Origin: JAWMQL01 sp033283165
GTDB lineage: Bacteria > Pseudomonadota > Gammaproteobacteria > Pseudomonadales > Halieaceae
Reading direction: 5' to 3'
Length of the DNA: 64,000 bases
Assembly (NCBI GenBank): GCA_033283165.1
Contig: JAWMQL010000003.1
Coordinates: 806,001 to 870,000 of the forward strand
The position numbers and the translations under genes are program-made. The notes beneath the pieces are model-generated. The model saw nothing but the letters and a program-made list of their open reading frames with translations, was not told where the DNA came from and searched no databases. Below are positions 1 through 9,531 of this stretch, in pieces; position 1 is the first letter of the stretch; each line of letters begins with the position of its first letter.

Positions 1-2195
1 AAGTCATTCCTGGCCACCACCTGAGATTCATCCGCGAGGTTGGTCACCAGCAGATCGGCGCTCCAGGTATCGCCCCGCAAACCCAGGCCCGCATTCAGCA
101 CGGAGAAGTCGCCCAGCGTGGATGCGTCGGTCGATAGCGATGCAGTATATTCGCCGGTATAGGACCAGGTACCATTGATGTACCACGAGGTGTTGCCAAA
201 GGCAGGGGCGACATACTCCGCACCGGCGCTCACGCTGTAGTCGGGCGAGTTCGGCAAGTCAGTTCCCGAGGGGAGCACCTCGCCGGTCAACTGGTTGAAT
301 AGCAGGTCCTCCTCCAGTTGCGCGTCGGCGTAGTTGCCACCCACGAAGACATTCAGGCGCTCGCTCACCTGCGCGGTGAATTCTGCTTCAAAGCCCGTGG
401 AGGAGGCCTCACTGGCGTTGACCAGCACGCCAAAGCCCAGGGGGGGTGTTGCCACAATGACTTGCAAGTCCTCGTAGTCCGTGTAGAAGGCCGTGGCATT
501 GAAGGTCGCGCGACCATCCCAGAACGTCGACTTCAAGCCGATCTCCCAGGCGCCAGTTTTATCATCGTCGTAGGATTCCAGTCCCTCACTACTTCCCGGG
601 ACAAAGAGTTCCATGACCGCCAGGGTAGCGGTGGAGTTCAGATTGCCATTGCGGGCGCCCGAGGCGTACTGGGCGAAGAACATCAAATCATCCGTCGGCG
701 CGTACTGCACCGCTAGCTTGGGCAACACTGCGTCGATTTCCACTTTTTCCCTGACTTCGGGCAGCACCAGCGGAGCCAGACTAAGAATGACCGGGTTAGC
801 TGGGGCGAAGACTTCAATCTCCTCCGTATGGTAGCGAACGCCCGCCGTCAATGACCATCGTTCAGAGAGTGCGTAGTCCAATTCCAGGTAAGCTGATATC
901 TGCTCTCCGTCGTTGGTCAGGGAGGGCTCCTGTACCGGAATGCCCAGCGCGGTAAAGATTTCTGAATAGCTGTCACCGGGTAGCCCCACCAGGGGGAAGG
1001 TCGCACTGCTTACATCCGGCACAATGTTTTCATAGGTAAAATCGCGATAGAAGACACCCGCGGTGAATTGCAGCGGGCCCTCGAACTGGCTCACCAGGCG
1101 CAACTCCTGTGACCACTGCTCGTAGTCCAAACCATCCTGGGCGAAACTCTGGTCCGGGTAGCCAAAGAACGGCAGGGTCACGAAGGAATTCACCAGGGAA
1201 AAAACCTGATCATACGTATCGCGGCGCCGCTCCCGGTCAAAGTAGCCCGTGATTGAAGACAGCGTCAGCCCATCTAACTCGTAATCGATCTTGGCGCTGG
1301 CAATCAGCGACTCATCATCTATCTGGTCGTTGCCCGTAGGAAGATTTGCCTCTAGATCCTCGATGTCGCCGGTGACCAGGCCCAGCGAACCCTGCTCTGA
1401 ATCGTCGTAGTTGGCCATCAGGCGAATATTCAGGCGTTCCGTGGGCCGGGCGAGGAAGACGCCGCGGATATTCAGGGCCTCGTAATCGTTGCTGTCCTCT
1501 TTCCCATCCCCCGAATCGATGTATCCGGGCATCACGTAGCGGCCACCGCTGAGGCGCAGCGCCGCGGTATCGCCCAGCAGGGGAATATTGACTGCCGCCC
1601 GCACCCCAAAATCTTCATCGCCATCGGGAACGTAAATACCCTCGACCTCAAACTTGCCGCCGAGCACGCCAAGCTCCGGGTCATGGGTAAAATAGCGCAG
1701 AGCGCCAGCGCTGGAACCCTCGCCGTACAGGGTGCCCTGTGGTCCACGCAGGACTTCGACACGCTGCAGGTCGAAATTGCGCACTTCCACCTGGGCGCCG
1801 CCAAGTGTGTTGATAGGTGCCTCATCGAGATAGACGCCCACCGGTCGCGCAGACGGCAACAGATCCTGGGTCGTCAGGAAGTTGGTGATGCCGCGGATAT
1901 TCAGTTCGTTGCGATTGGGGCCGCGCTCCTGCACGTTGAGGCTGGGGGTGAAACGCGTCAGATCGCCTAGCGAAGAAACGCCTAGCCGATCGAGGTCATC
2001 CCCGCTAAAAGCGCGAATCGACGCCGGAACGTCCTGCAGGTTCTCGTCCCGAAATCGGGCGGTCACGGTCACCTCCTCCAACACCACGGGTTCCTCTGCC
2101 AGTGCTGTCACCCCCTGAGTGAGACTGACTGCCGCCGCCATGGGAAGACCCGCCATTTTCACGGCCTGTGCCAGCCGCTGCCTGATTGCAATCAT
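1..2195 (-). CDS. TonB-dependent outer-membrane receptor (3' end beyond window)
   Basis: The frame is open from an ATG at 2195 to the window edge (731 codons), so the C-terminus is missing. The N-terminus has a signal-like stretch, then a TonB box and plug start (EEVTVTARFRDENLQDVP). Plug motifs follow: NIRGITNF, the LRGPQGTLYGEGSSAGALRY segment and, near the window edge, a beta-barrel stretch reading ADLLVTNLADESQ. The family imports siderophores, vitamins or glycans across the outer membrane using TonB energy. AGGGG lies 7 nt before the ATG. An AraC-type regulator of the PchR kind is encoded 148 bp upstream on the same strand, which would suit a ligand-responsive uptake gene. The ligand cannot be read from the sequence. 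Confidence 0.9.
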   Translation of the reverse strand, partial: MIAIRQRLAQAVKMAGLPMAAAVSLTQGVTALAEEPVVLEEVTVTARFRDENLQDVPASIRAFSGDDLDRLGVSSLGDLTRFTPSLNVQERGPNRNELNIRGITNFLTTQDLLPSARPVGVYLDEAPINTLGGAQVEVRNFDLQRVEVLRGPQGTLYGEGSSAGALRYFTHDPELGVLGGKFEVEGIYVPDGDEDFGVRAAVNIPLLGDTAALRLSGGRYVMPGYIDSGDGKEDSNDYEALNIRGVFLARPTERLNIRLMANYDDSEQGSLGLVTGDIEDLEANLPTGNDQIDDESLIASAKIDYELDGLTLSSITGYFDRERRRDTYDQVFSLVNSFVTLPFFGYPDQSFAQDGLDYEQWSQELRLVSQFEGPLQFTAGVFYRDFTYENIVPDVSSATFPLVGLPGDSYSEIFTALGIPVQEPSLTNDGEQISAYLELDYALSERWSLTAGVRYHTEEIEVFAPANPVILSLAPLVLPEVREKVEIDAVLPKLAVQYAPTDDLMFFAQYASGARNGNLNSTATLAVMELFVPGSSEGLESYDDDKTGAWEIGLKSTFWDGRATFNATAFYTDYEDLQVIVATPPLGFGVLVNASEASSTGFEAEFTAQVSERLNVFVGGNYADAQLEEDLLFNQLTGEVLPSGTDLPNSPDYSVSAGAEYVAPAFGNTSWYINGTWSYTGEYTASLSTDASTLGDFSVLNAGLGLRGDTWSADLLVTNLADESQVVARND

Positions 2196-2343
2196 GTGTC
2201 AACCCCTGCGCAATGCATTCTTCTGGAATGGATGGACCCAAGATTACCCGGATTCTGGCGAATACATGTTGCCTCACGACACCGAGATGTTGCAGATCGG
2301 CACTTTTTAAATCGATCGACTCATCCGCATCACTTAAATTGGA

Positions 2344-3408
2344 TCAAGTTGTGGTACGCAATGCAGCTGGGCTGTGTCCATGTATGCGGCGGAACGCGCG
2401 ACTGAAACTACTGCGGTCCTGGTAGCCGACAGCCTCCGCAACCACGGCGACCGACTCACCCCGTTGCAGCAATTCGCGGGCAACGGCCATCCGGCGACTC
2501 ACCAGGTAATCCGCCACCGTGATGCCGAACAGCACCTTGAATCCCTCGGTCAGCTTGCGCCGATTGAGCCCGCCCCAGCGGCCCAACTGTTCCAGACTGT
2601 GCGGTGATTCCGGTGCTGCATCAATCCGCTGCCGCACGGCAAGCAGGCGCTCGATATCACGCTGGCGCAGGCGCGCGATCGCGTCCCCGGCGAGATCGCG
2701 CTGCTCCAACTGCAGCAATACCTCACCCAGCATCTGCAGCATCAGCCCCCGGCCCACGAGGCGGGCAGCCGGCGCAGCAAGATCGAGGGCAAGCAGTTGC
2801 CTGCCCAACCCCAATACCGTGGAGGTAGGCGCCAGGTCGATTAACTGGCAGGCACTGGATGGGGAGTCCAGGTGATAGAGCCCCTGTTGCTGGAGCGTCT
2901 CGAGCGGCAGGAACTCCTGCAACAACCGGGGCAGAAAAGCCAGAGTCACACTGTGCACCGGCTCGGTTCCGGGGATCGCGAAGCCGTAGCGAATGCCATC
3001 CCCGGCGTAGATCAGCGCGCTGTTCGCTCCGGAAAGGGATCGACGCTCGTCATTGAATTCCTCCTCCAGGTATCCGCCCAACTGCACACGGAACAGGCAG
3101 TAGTGACGCAGGAAGTAGCTGATCGGCTGCGTCAACGGGCCAAGCTCGATGCCGCGGTTGACAACAAGATAGCTGTCGTCGAGGAAGGCCACGTACAGGG
3201 TCTCCCCGGCCCCGGGGTATGCCACACGGTATGCGGGGGGCCGTCCCAGGCGCCTGGCCTGATCGAGCAGGCGCTTGATCGACCACTCGAGGAAATACTC
3301 CTCATCGACTTCCCGGGAGAGGTCGAAGTCCAACCGGGAACCGTCATCCAGGCTGGTGAACTCTGACGCGCCGGCGAGTCGATAGATGGCTTTCAGGTTG
3401 TCGGGCAT
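2344..3408 (-). CDS. AraC-family transcriptional regulator, PchR-like
   Basis: The roughly 350-residue protein ends in an AraC/XylS double helix-turn-helix. The first helix lies around SLEQLGRWGGLNRRKLTEGF and the second around VAVVAEAVGYQDRSSFSRAF. The wording of the first HTH (LNRRKL..GFK..FG.TV.DYL) is typical of PchR-like siderophore regulators. The N-terminal half is an uncharacterised ligand-binding-like domain. It lies directly upstream of a TonB receptor on the same strand, so control of that receptor is likely but inferred. The start is uncertain: ATG at 3408 is used, but an in-frame GTG at 3438 would add ten residues and neither has a clear ribosome-binding site. Confidence 0.85.
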   Translation of the reverse strand: MPDNLKAIYRLAGASEFTSLDDGSRLDFDLSREVDEEYFLEWSIKRLLDQARRLGRPPAYRVAYPGAGETLYVAFLDDSYLVVNRGIELGPLTQPISYFLRHYCLFRVQLGGYLEEEFNDERRSLSGANSALIYAGDGIRYGFAIPGTEPVHSVTLAFLPRLLQEFLPLETLQQQGLYHLDSPSSACQLIDLAPTSTVLGLGRQLLALDLAAPAARLVGRGLMLQMLGEVLLQLEQRDLAGDAIARLRQRDIERLLAVRQRIDAAPESPHSLEQLGRWGGLNRRKLTEGFKVLFGITVADYLVSRRMAVARELLQRGESVAVVAEAVGYQDRSSFSRAFRRIHGHSPAALRTTT

Positions 3409-3503
3409 ACACGCATTCTGCTTACCGGGAGATGCCACAGCTTACCAGAGTCTGCCCGGTTGCCCGTGCCATCTCTCACGGCAGTCTTCCATGCGGTCGG
3501 GAG

Positions 3504-4787
3504 TCAGGGCTGCCTGACGACCACTCCCCCCTTCATCACAAAATTGACCTGCTCGATATTGCGCATATCCTCGAGCGGGCTGTTGGGCATGGCGACAATA
3601 TCCGCCTGCTTGCCGGGGCTGAGGCTTCCGATCTGGTCGTCCAGACCCAGCATTTTCGCGCTGTTGATCGTCCCCGCCTGCAGCACCAGCCACTTGTCGT
3701 CAATGCGCCTGGCCATGGCATTGAACTCGCGGATGCTTTCCTCCATCGGGAAGATCGGGTCGGATCCGAGTGCGAGCGGCACACCGTACTTCACGGCCAG
3801 CCTGACGGAATCACTGTGCTTTTGGTTGACCAACATCGCCTTCTCCAGGTTGTTGGCGGTTATGCCCCCCTGCCGGCCGCGCTCAAGAATCCAGTCCGCC
3901 ACGTAGAGGGTCGGTACGTAGAACGTTCCCCGACTGGCCATCAGCTTCGCGGTCTCGGGCTCCATCATCGTCCCATGCTCGATGGCATCGAAGCCGGCCT
4001 CTACCGCGGCCCGAATGCCGACATCACCGTGGGCATGGGCGGTGATTTTTTTCTTGTGTCGGTGAGCCTCATCGGCGAAGGTGCGAAACTCCTCCGCCGT
4101 ATAGGCAGCCACTTCCGGATCATCGTGCTGGGACATCACCCCACCGCTGGCCATGACCTTGATCCAGTCCGCCCCGTATTTAATCTCCTCGCGTACCGCC
4201 AGGCGAATCGCGGCCACGCCATCGGCCACTTTCGGTCCCATCAGGCGGTGCGGCAGATCCGGGGCGTAACTATTGAAATCGCCGTGTCCACCGGTGGGCG
4301 ATATGGCATGGGGCGCCACCAGCATGCGCGGCCCGACAAAGTCACCACGCTCGATGGCGTCGCGCAGTTCGATGCCGGCGTAATGATAGTCGGCGTCCCC
4401 GGGAACGCGGATCGTGGTAAAGCCGCTATTGAGCAGAGTCCGCGTATTTTTCAGTCCCATCAGCGCATTGGCGGCGCTGGACTGGGTGGGGGCGGAGGCA
4501 TCGATACTGGCTTTGGTGGTATCTATGAAGAGGTGGACATGCGTGTCCATCAGCCCGGGCAGGCACACCTGGTTCGAAAGGTCGATGCGCTCAGCGCCCA
4601 CGGGCGCGGTCACCCCAGCGCCGATGGCTTCGATCACAGCATTTTTGACGAGGATCTGCTGCTTGCTGAGGGCCTGTTCCCTCTCCACGTCCAGCACTGT
4701 GCCGCAGTCGATGACCTTGTAGCTGTCCATGGCCTGCGCCCCTGCAGCCAGCATCGCCGCCGCCATAAAGCCAATAATCCTGTGCAT
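3504..4787 (-). CDS. Secreted metal-dependent amidohydrolase (imidazolonepropionase/prolidase-like)
   Basis: The 427-residue protein has an N-terminal signal peptide ending near AGAQAM. It shows the amidohydrolase-superfamily metal ligands: DTHVHLF (His83, His85), the WIKVMASGG segment with a candidate bridging Lys, HAHG, IEHG and a late GSDP aspartate. Relatives cleave Xaa-Pro dipeptides, N-acyl amino acids or similar amide bonds in the periplasm. AGGAG lies about 9 nt before the ATG. It follows folD by 60 bp on the same strand, so it could be the last gene of the sarcosine oxidase transcript. The substrate is not readable; a periplasmic dipeptidase or hydrolase role is the safest statement. 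Confidence 0.88.
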   Translation of the reverse strand: MHRIIGFMAAAMLAAGAQAMDSYKVIDCGTVLDVEREQALSKQQILVKNAVIEAIGAGVTAPVGAERIDLSNQVCLPGLMDTHVHLFIDTTKASIDASAPTQSSAANALMGLKNTRTLLNSGFTTIRVPGDADYHYAGIELRDAIERGDFVGPRMLVAPHAISPTGGHGDFNSYAPDLPHRLMGPKVADGVAAIRLAVREEIKYGADWIKVMASGGVMSQHDDPEVAAYTAEEFRTFADEAHRHKKKITAHAHGDVGIRAAVEAGFDAIEHGTMMEPETAKLMASRGTFYVPTLYVADWILERGRQGGITANNLEKAMLVNQKHSDSVRLAVKYGVPLALGSDPIFPMEESIREFNAMARRIDDKWLVLQAGTINSAKMLGLDDQIGSLSPGKQADIVAMPNSPLEDMRNIEQVNFVMKGGVVVRQP

Positions 4788-4847
4788 ATCTCCAGCTCCT
4801 TTTACAGTTATCTTCCTGGCGCCTGCGTCACAACGCCTGGCGCACCG

Positions 4848-5738
4848 CTACAACGCAGTCGCTATCCCGGCGTGCCGGCAGGCGGCAATCACGGTGTTGC
4901 GCAGCAGGCAGGCAATGGTCATGGGGCCGACACCACCGGGCACCGGGGTGATGGCGCCGGCGACTTTCGACACCTCCGCGAAATCCACATCACCCACCAG
5001 CTTCGGCCGATTGGCGCCCTCGCGCTCGACCCGGTTGATACCCACATCGATCACCACGGCGCCGGGCTTGATCCAGCCGCCTTTTACTATTTCCGGGCGC
5101 CCGACCGCCGCCACCACGATGTCAGCCTCGCGGCAAACGTCGGGCAGGTCACGAGTGCGGGAGTGAGCGATGGTCACCGTACAGCTCTCCTGCAGCAGCA
5201 ACTGGGCCATCGGTTTGCCGACGATATTGCTGCGGCCGATCACCAGGGCGTTGCGGCCAGAGAGCTGGCCGTCGAACACTTCCCGCAGCATCAGCAGGCA
5301 GCCTACTGGCGTGCAGGGCACCAGCGCATTGGGGTCGCCACTCGCCAGACCACCCACATTGAGTGGGTGGAAGCCGTCCACGTCCTTGGTGGGGTCAATC
5401 GCCTGCAGCACACGCTGCTCGTCTATATGCTCCGGCAGCGGCAGTTGCACCAGGATGCCGTGCACGCTGGGGTCGATGTTAAGCTGCTCCACCAGGGCCA
5501 GTAACTCGTCCTCGCTCACCGAGGCATCCAGCTTGTGCTCTCGGCTGAGCATGCCGGCCTCCACCGTCTGCCGCCCCTTGTTGCGCACATAGACCTGGCT
5601 GGCGGGGTCTTCCCCCACCAGCACCACCGCCAGGCCGGGGCGCAGACCGTGCTCTTCCACCAGCCTGGACACCTCCAGGGCCACCCGCTGTAGCAGCCGT
5701 TCCGCGGCGGCCTTGCCATCGATAATCCGGGCGCTCAT
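4848..5738 (-). CDS. folD: Bifunctional methylene-THF dehydrogenase / methenyl-THF cyclohydrolase FolD
   Basis: FolD converts 5,10-methylene-THF to 10-formyl-THF in two steps with NADP. The 296-residue length is normal. Visible family motifs are YVRNKGR with the catalytic Lys, GILVQLPLP, the DVDGFHPLNVG segment, PCTPVGC, the GRSNIVGKP nucleotide loop and the ITPVPGGVGPMT signature near the C-terminus. The start codon overlaps the soxG stop by 4 bp (ATGA), so the two are translationally coupled. In this position it would oxidise the methylene-THF made by sarcosine oxidase. The operon placement suggests a dedicated catabolic copy, though whether the genome has another folD is unknown. Confidence 0.97.
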   Translation of the reverse strand: MSARIIDGKAAAERLLQRVALEVSRLVEEHGLRPGLAVVLVGEDPASQVYVRNKGRQTVEAGMLSREHKLDASVSEDELLALVEQLNIDPSVHGILVQLPLPEHIDEQRVLQAIDPTKDVDGFHPLNVGGLASGDPNALVPCTPVGCLLMLREVFDGQLSGRNALVIGRSNIVGKPMAQLLLQESCTVTIAHSRTRDLPDVCREADIVVAAVGRPEIVKGGWIKPGAVVIDVGINRVEREGANRPKLVGDVDFAEVSKVAGAITPVPGGVGPMTIACLLRNTVIAACRHAGIATAL

Positions 5739-6298
5739 TCGCAGTCCACGCTCGCCGCCTCAAACCACTCCAGCAGGTAGCGCGCCTGGGAGCGATCGGC
5801 GAACAGCAGGATGACGTCCCCCCCGTAAGGGCAGGCCAGCATCGCCGGCACGCCCGCAAAGCGCGTCAGCACGCAGCTGCCGGCGCCAAAGCGGCTCGGG
5901 TGGAAATCCACGGTGCTACCGCGGGCGAGCACTTCGCGCGCCGACGCGCCACCGACATCCAGCACGATCCGGCTGTCGGTCATCACGCTGAGCACGGCGA
6001 ACAGGCCGTCCAGCTGCGCCCGCAGTTCCGCCAGTACCACATCCTCCGTGCCGGCCCGGACGGCGATGACCCATTCGCCGGGGGCGGACCAGAACCACTG
6101 CCGGTCCTGCCCGGCCCGGGTCGTGCCGGGGCCGGGCAATGGCGCGCCGAGGCGGGCGGCCAGGTGGTCCACGGCGCCCGGTTTGCGGTGGAAGGTCTGC
6201 AGGCGAATGAGCCCCAGGGCGCTGTTCTCGGTGACGCGAAATTGCTCCCGTTCCAGGGTCGCGCTCGCCAGGACGGTACGTCTGGCCAGGTTATCCAT
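5735..6298 (-). CDS. soxG: Sarcosine oxidase gamma subunit SoxG
   Basis: This is the small subunit of heterotetrameric sarcosine oxidase and it packs against the folate-binding half of the alpha subunit. The 187-residue product has the family pattern of a GcvT-like fold, with a WSAPGEWVIA stretch in the middle and a VLARGSTVDFHPSRF segment later. The ATG at 6298 is chosen because it gives an 8-bp overlap with the soxA stop (6291-6293); an in-frame start at 6322 would overlap soxA more. The stop overlaps the folD start by 4 bp. Subunit order B-D-A-G matches the classical operon. Confidence 0.93.
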   Translation of the reverse strand: MDNLARRTVLASATLEREQFRVTENSALGLIRLQTFHRKPGAVDHLAARLGAPLPGPGTTRAGQDRQWFWSAPGEWVIAVRAGTEDVVLAELRAQLDGLFAVLSVMTDSRIVLDVGGASAREVLARGSTVDFHPSRFGAGSCVLTRFAGVPAMLACPYGGDVILLFADRSQARYLLEWFEAASVDCE

Positions 6299-9155
6299 TG
6301 AATGCCTCTCCCGCCGGGTCATAGGCGCCCGGCTTGACCAGGCGGGCGCGCTGCCGGCGGCCCGCGTAGAAAATCGTCACCACCTCCCCTTCCCGCTCGC
6401 GGGCGCCGGCGACGATGCCCAGCACCACGCTGCGGTTCAGGTTCGGACTGTAGTACGCCGAGGTGACATAGCCGGCGGTACTCTCGCCCGCTGCCGTCAG
6501 GACATGGGCGCCACTGACCGTGCGCGCGTCGGGTTCCAGCAATTCCAGCCCCGTGAACTGGAAGCGGTCGGGGTCTGCGCCCACCGGTTGGGACAGGCTC
6601 CGGCGGCCGATAAAGTCGTCCGGCTTTTTGGCCACGGCGCCACCCCACCCCAGGTCCTGGGGCATGGTATTGCCATCGGTATCGGCGCCGACATGCAGGT
6701 AGCCCTTCTCGGTACGCAGCAGCATCAGGGTCTCGATGCCAAAGGGTACGATGCCCTGCGCCGCGCCCGCCTGCATCAGGGCCTCCCAGAGCGCCTGGCC
6801 GCAGCTCGCGGGCACGCTGATCTCGAAGGAGACCTCCCCGGTAAAGCTGGCGCGCAGGATGCGGCAGGGCTGGCCCAGCAGCCGCCCCGCCCGGTACTGC
6901 ATGTGGCCGAAGGCCTCCCGGCCGACGTCGATGTCGCTGTCAAGTTGCTGCAGCACGCTGCGCGCCCTGGGGCCACTCAACATCAGCGTCGCCCACTGGG
7001 TGGTGGCGTTATTGACGATCACGGCCAGGTCGGTCCATTCGCACTGCAGCCACTCCTCGAGGTGCTGGTGGATGGTGCTGGCGCCGCCGCTGGTGGTGTG
7101 CAGCAGGAAGTGGTCCTCAGCCAGGCAGACCAGCACGCCGTCGTCGATCACGATGCCCGCCTCGTTCAGCATCAGGCCGTAGCGGGCTGCGCCGACCTCG
7201 AGGGTGCGGATGTTGTTGAGGTACACCCGGTTGAGGAACTCCCGGGCATCGGGTCCGTGCACTTCCAGCTTGCCCAGGGGGGAGTAGTCCAGCAGGCCCA
7301 CGGCGCTGCGTACCGCCCGCGCCTCCCGCGCCACCGCCGCGTCCTCGTCCTCGCCAGGCTGCGGGTAGCAGGCCGGGCGCTGCCAGGCGCCGTAGTCCTC
7401 GAACAGCGCCCCGGCGGCGACGTGGGCCGCGTGGGCCGGCAACTGCTGGAAGGGCGTGTACAACCCCCCCAGCTCGATGCCCGCGTAGGCGCCGATAGTG
7501 GTGGGGTGATAGGGCGGCCGGAAGCGCGTGGTCCCCACCTCGGGAATGGGACGGCCGGTGGCAAGGGCCAGCACCCCCAGGCCGTTGACGTTACTGGTCT
7601 TGCCCTGGTCGACGGACATGCCGTTGGTGGTATAGCGCTTCACGTGCTCCACCGACACGAAGTTCTCCCGGGCGGCGAGCTGGATATCCGAGGCGGTCAC
7701 ATCGTACTGGAAGTCCACCCACTGGTGCTCCGGGGACACCCCGGGGGTTAGCCACTGGGGCTGGAGATGCAAGGGCTCCGGGAACTCGCCATTGGCGCGA
7801 CCGACCACGGTCACGGCCTGGTGGGCGCGCTCCGGCACGAAACAGGCGTCGCCATCGCGATAGCGGAGCTGCCCCCCGGACTGGGAATACAGGTGAATGG
7901 TCGGCGTCCAGCCGCCGGACATGGCCAGCACATCGCAGTCGAGGGTGCCCGCGGGCGCCCCCAACGCCTCGCCCTGCCCCGTCAGGCGGTGCAGCACCAG
8001 CCGGCGCAGGCCGCGGCGGCCACGGGTATTGGTAACGGCGGTGCCTGGATAGAGCGTGATGCCTGCGTCCTCGGCGCGCTGGCGCAGGGCGGTGTCCACC
8101 GCGGGGCGGATATCGATGATCGCCGTTACCGGCAGCCCCACCTCCACCAGTTCCAGCGCGGTGCGCCAGGCGGAATCGTTATTGGTGTAGAACACGATCC
8201 GCTCGCCCAGGGTCAGGCCGTAGCGGTGGCTGTACTCGCGCACCGCGGAGGCCAGCAGGATGCCGGGCCGGTCGTTGTTCGGGAACACCAGCGGCCGCTC
8301 GATGGCCCCGGTGGCGAGCACCACCCGGCCGGCGAAGATGCGCCAGAAGCGCTCCCGCACCGGCCCGGCCCCGGCCGGGCCGAGGTGGTTGCCGAGCCGT
8401 TCGAGGGCGGCCAGCACATTGTTGTCGTAGTAGCCGTTGACCGTGGTGCGCTGCAAGCGGGTGATATTCTCCCGGGCAGCCACCTCCCGCAGGGCCGCTG
8501 CCAGCCAGGCGCGATCGGCGTCACTGGGGCTGGCCAGCAGGCTCCCGCCGGCCTCCTCCTGCTCATCTATCAGCAATACCCGGCAGGCAGAATCACGGGC
8601 CGCCTCCAGGGCCGCCTCCAGGCCCGAACGCCCGGCGCCGACCACCACCACATCTGCGTGGACGTTCTGCTTGAGGTAGGTCTGGGGGTCGGCGCTCTGC
8701 GGCGCGGTGCCCAGGCCGGCGATGCGCCGCACCAGCCATTCCCAGCGGTGCCAGCTCGGCCACATGAAGGTCTTGTAGTAGAACGAGGCCGGCAGCAGGC
8801 GCTTGAACAGGCCGAGGGCGCCGAACAGGTCGCTGTGCACGTTGGGCCAGGCGTTCTGTCCGCAGGCCTCCAGGCCCTCGTACAGGGGCACCAGGGTTGC
8901 CCGCGCATTCGGCTCCGTGTATTCACCACGCTCCAGCTGGACCAGGGCGTTGGCTTCCTCCTTGCCGCTGCCGAGCACGCCCCGGGGACGGTGCAGCTTG
9001 AAGCTGCGGCCCACCACACCCACGCCGTTGGCCAGCAGCGCGGAGGCCAGGGTGTCGCCCGCCAGGCCCTCGTAGTGCTGCCCGTCGAAGGTAAAGCGGA
9101 TGGGCTTGCCGGCATCCACCCGCGCGTGGGGCAGGCGCCGTAATGTCTGTTTCAT
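6291..9155 (-). CDS. soxA: Sarcosine oxidase alpha subunit SoxA
   Basis: The large subunit (954 residues) demethylates sarcosine together with SoxB and transfers the methylene group to tetrahydrofolate. An N-terminal ferredoxin-like SoxA domain (about residues 15-100) is followed by a Rossmann segment VVVVGAGRSGLEAA. A second pyridine-nucleotide-disulphide-oxidoreductase-type region carries NNDRPG and VLATGAIERP, and the C-terminal GcvT-like domain contains the folate site (VYLNNIRTLEVG, GLMLNEAGIVIDDGV). The ATG at 9155 overlaps the soxD stop by 4 bp; the frame is open further upstream, but only inside soxD. Its partners soxB, soxD and soxG flank it in the usual order. Confidence 0.97.
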   Translation of the reverse strand: MKQTLRRLPHARVDAGKPIRFTFDGQHYEGLAGDTLASALLANGVGVVGRSFKLHRPRGVLGSGKEEANALVQLERGEYTEPNARATLVPLYEGLEACGQNAWPNVHSDLFGALGLFKRLLPASFYYKTFMWPSWHRWEWLVRRIAGLGTAPQSADPQTYLKQNVHADVVVVGAGRSGLEAALEAARDSACRVLLIDEQEEAGGSLLASPSDADRAWLAAALREVAARENITRLQRTTVNGYYDNNVLAALERLGNHLGPAGAGPVRERFWRIFAGRVVLATGAIERPLVFPNNDRPGILLASAVREYSHRYGLTLGERIVFYTNNDSAWRTALELVEVGLPVTAIIDIRPAVDTALRQRAEDAGITLYPGTAVTNTRGRRGLRRLVLHRLTGQGEALGAPAGTLDCDVLAMSGGWTPTIHLYSQSGGQLRYRDGDACFVPERAHQAVTVVGRANGEFPEPLHLQPQWLTPGVSPEHQWVDFQYDVTASDIQLAARENFVSVEHVKRYTTNGMSVDQGKTSNVNGLGVLALATGRPIPEVGTTRFRPPYHPTTIGAYAGIELGGLYTPFQQLPAHAAHVAAGALFEDYGAWQRPACYPQPGEDEDAAVAREARAVRSAVGLLDYSPLGKLEVHGPDAREFLNRVYLNNIRTLEVGAARYGLMLNEAGIVIDDGVLVCLAEDHFLLHTTSGGASTIHQHLEEWLQCEWTDLAVIVNNATTQWATLMLSGPRARSVLQQLDSDIDVGREAFGHMQYRAGRLLGQPCRILRASFTGEVSFEISVPASCGQALWEALMQAGAAQGIVPFGIETLMLLRTEKGYLHVGADTDGNTMPQDLGWGGAVAKKPDDFIGRRSLSQPVGADPDRFQFTGLELLEPDARTVSGAHVLTAAGESTAGYVTSAYYSPNLNRSVVLGIVAGAREREGEVVTIFYAGRRQRARLVKPGAYDPAGEAFNG

Positions 9156-9442
9156 GCGCCCTCCCCGCCCAGTGCCGGCTTCGGATCGGTCATGCGATAC
9201 ACCGCCCTGACCTCGTGGGTGACGGTGTCGCGGGCCACGTTGAACCACTGCCGGCAGCCGTAGGTGTGGCGCCAGCGCTCGTAATGCAGGCCCTTGGGGT
9301 TCTCCCGCTGGTAGAGGTACTGCGCCCACTCGCGGTCGGACACCGCCGCGGGGTCGGCCGGTCGGGCGATATGCGACTGGCCACCACAGGTGAACTCCGT
9401 CTCGCTGCGCAGGCCGCACCAGGGACACTCGATTCGAATCAT
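9152..9442 (-). CDS. soxD: Sarcosine oxidase delta subunit SoxD
   Basis: The 96-residue zinc-binding small subunit has the N-terminal Cys-x2-Cys pair (IECPWCGLRSETEF) and further Cys/His ligands shortly after. The family core WAQYLYQRENPKG and RHTYGCRQWFNVARDT is present. It is coupled to soxA by an ATGA overlap. The gap to soxB holds only a short tandem repeat that includes the soxB stop. Confidence 0.96.
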   Translation of the reverse strand: MIRIECPWCGLRSETEFTCGGQSHIARPADPAAVSDREWAQYLYQRENPKGLHYERWRHTYGCRQWFNVARDTVTHEVRAVYRMTDPKPALGGEGA

Positions 9443-9489
9443 GCTTCCGTCTCTCTCTTGCTGTGCGCCGTCTTCATCGGGAACCGGTC

Positions 9490-9531
9490 AGTGGGGCACG
9501 CCTAGTGGGGCACGCCTAGTGGGCCACGCCC
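9490..9531. repeat. Three tandem 14-bp repeats at the soxB 3' end
   Basis: The unit AGTGGGGCACGCCT occurs twice exactly (9490-9503, 9504-9517) and once with changes (9518-9531). The last unit covers the final codons of soxB; each unit junction carries a copy of the stop codon on the minus strand. It looks like slippage duplication of the gene's 3' end. Confidence 0.85.

Noticed and set aside
3432..5504. Long plus-strand open frame opposite the amidohydrolase and folD
   Set aside because: It is the antisense of two strongly recognisable genes; its composition (many His, Gly, Arg) is typical of a reverse frame in G+C-rich DNA.
5913..7751. Plus-strand open frame opposite soxG and soxA
   Set aside because: It is an antisense shadow of the sarcosine oxidase subunits and shows no protein motifs of its own.
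9156..9428. Upstream extension of soxA to 9428
   Set aside because: It runs within soxD; the ATG at 9155 overlapping the soxD stop is the expected start.
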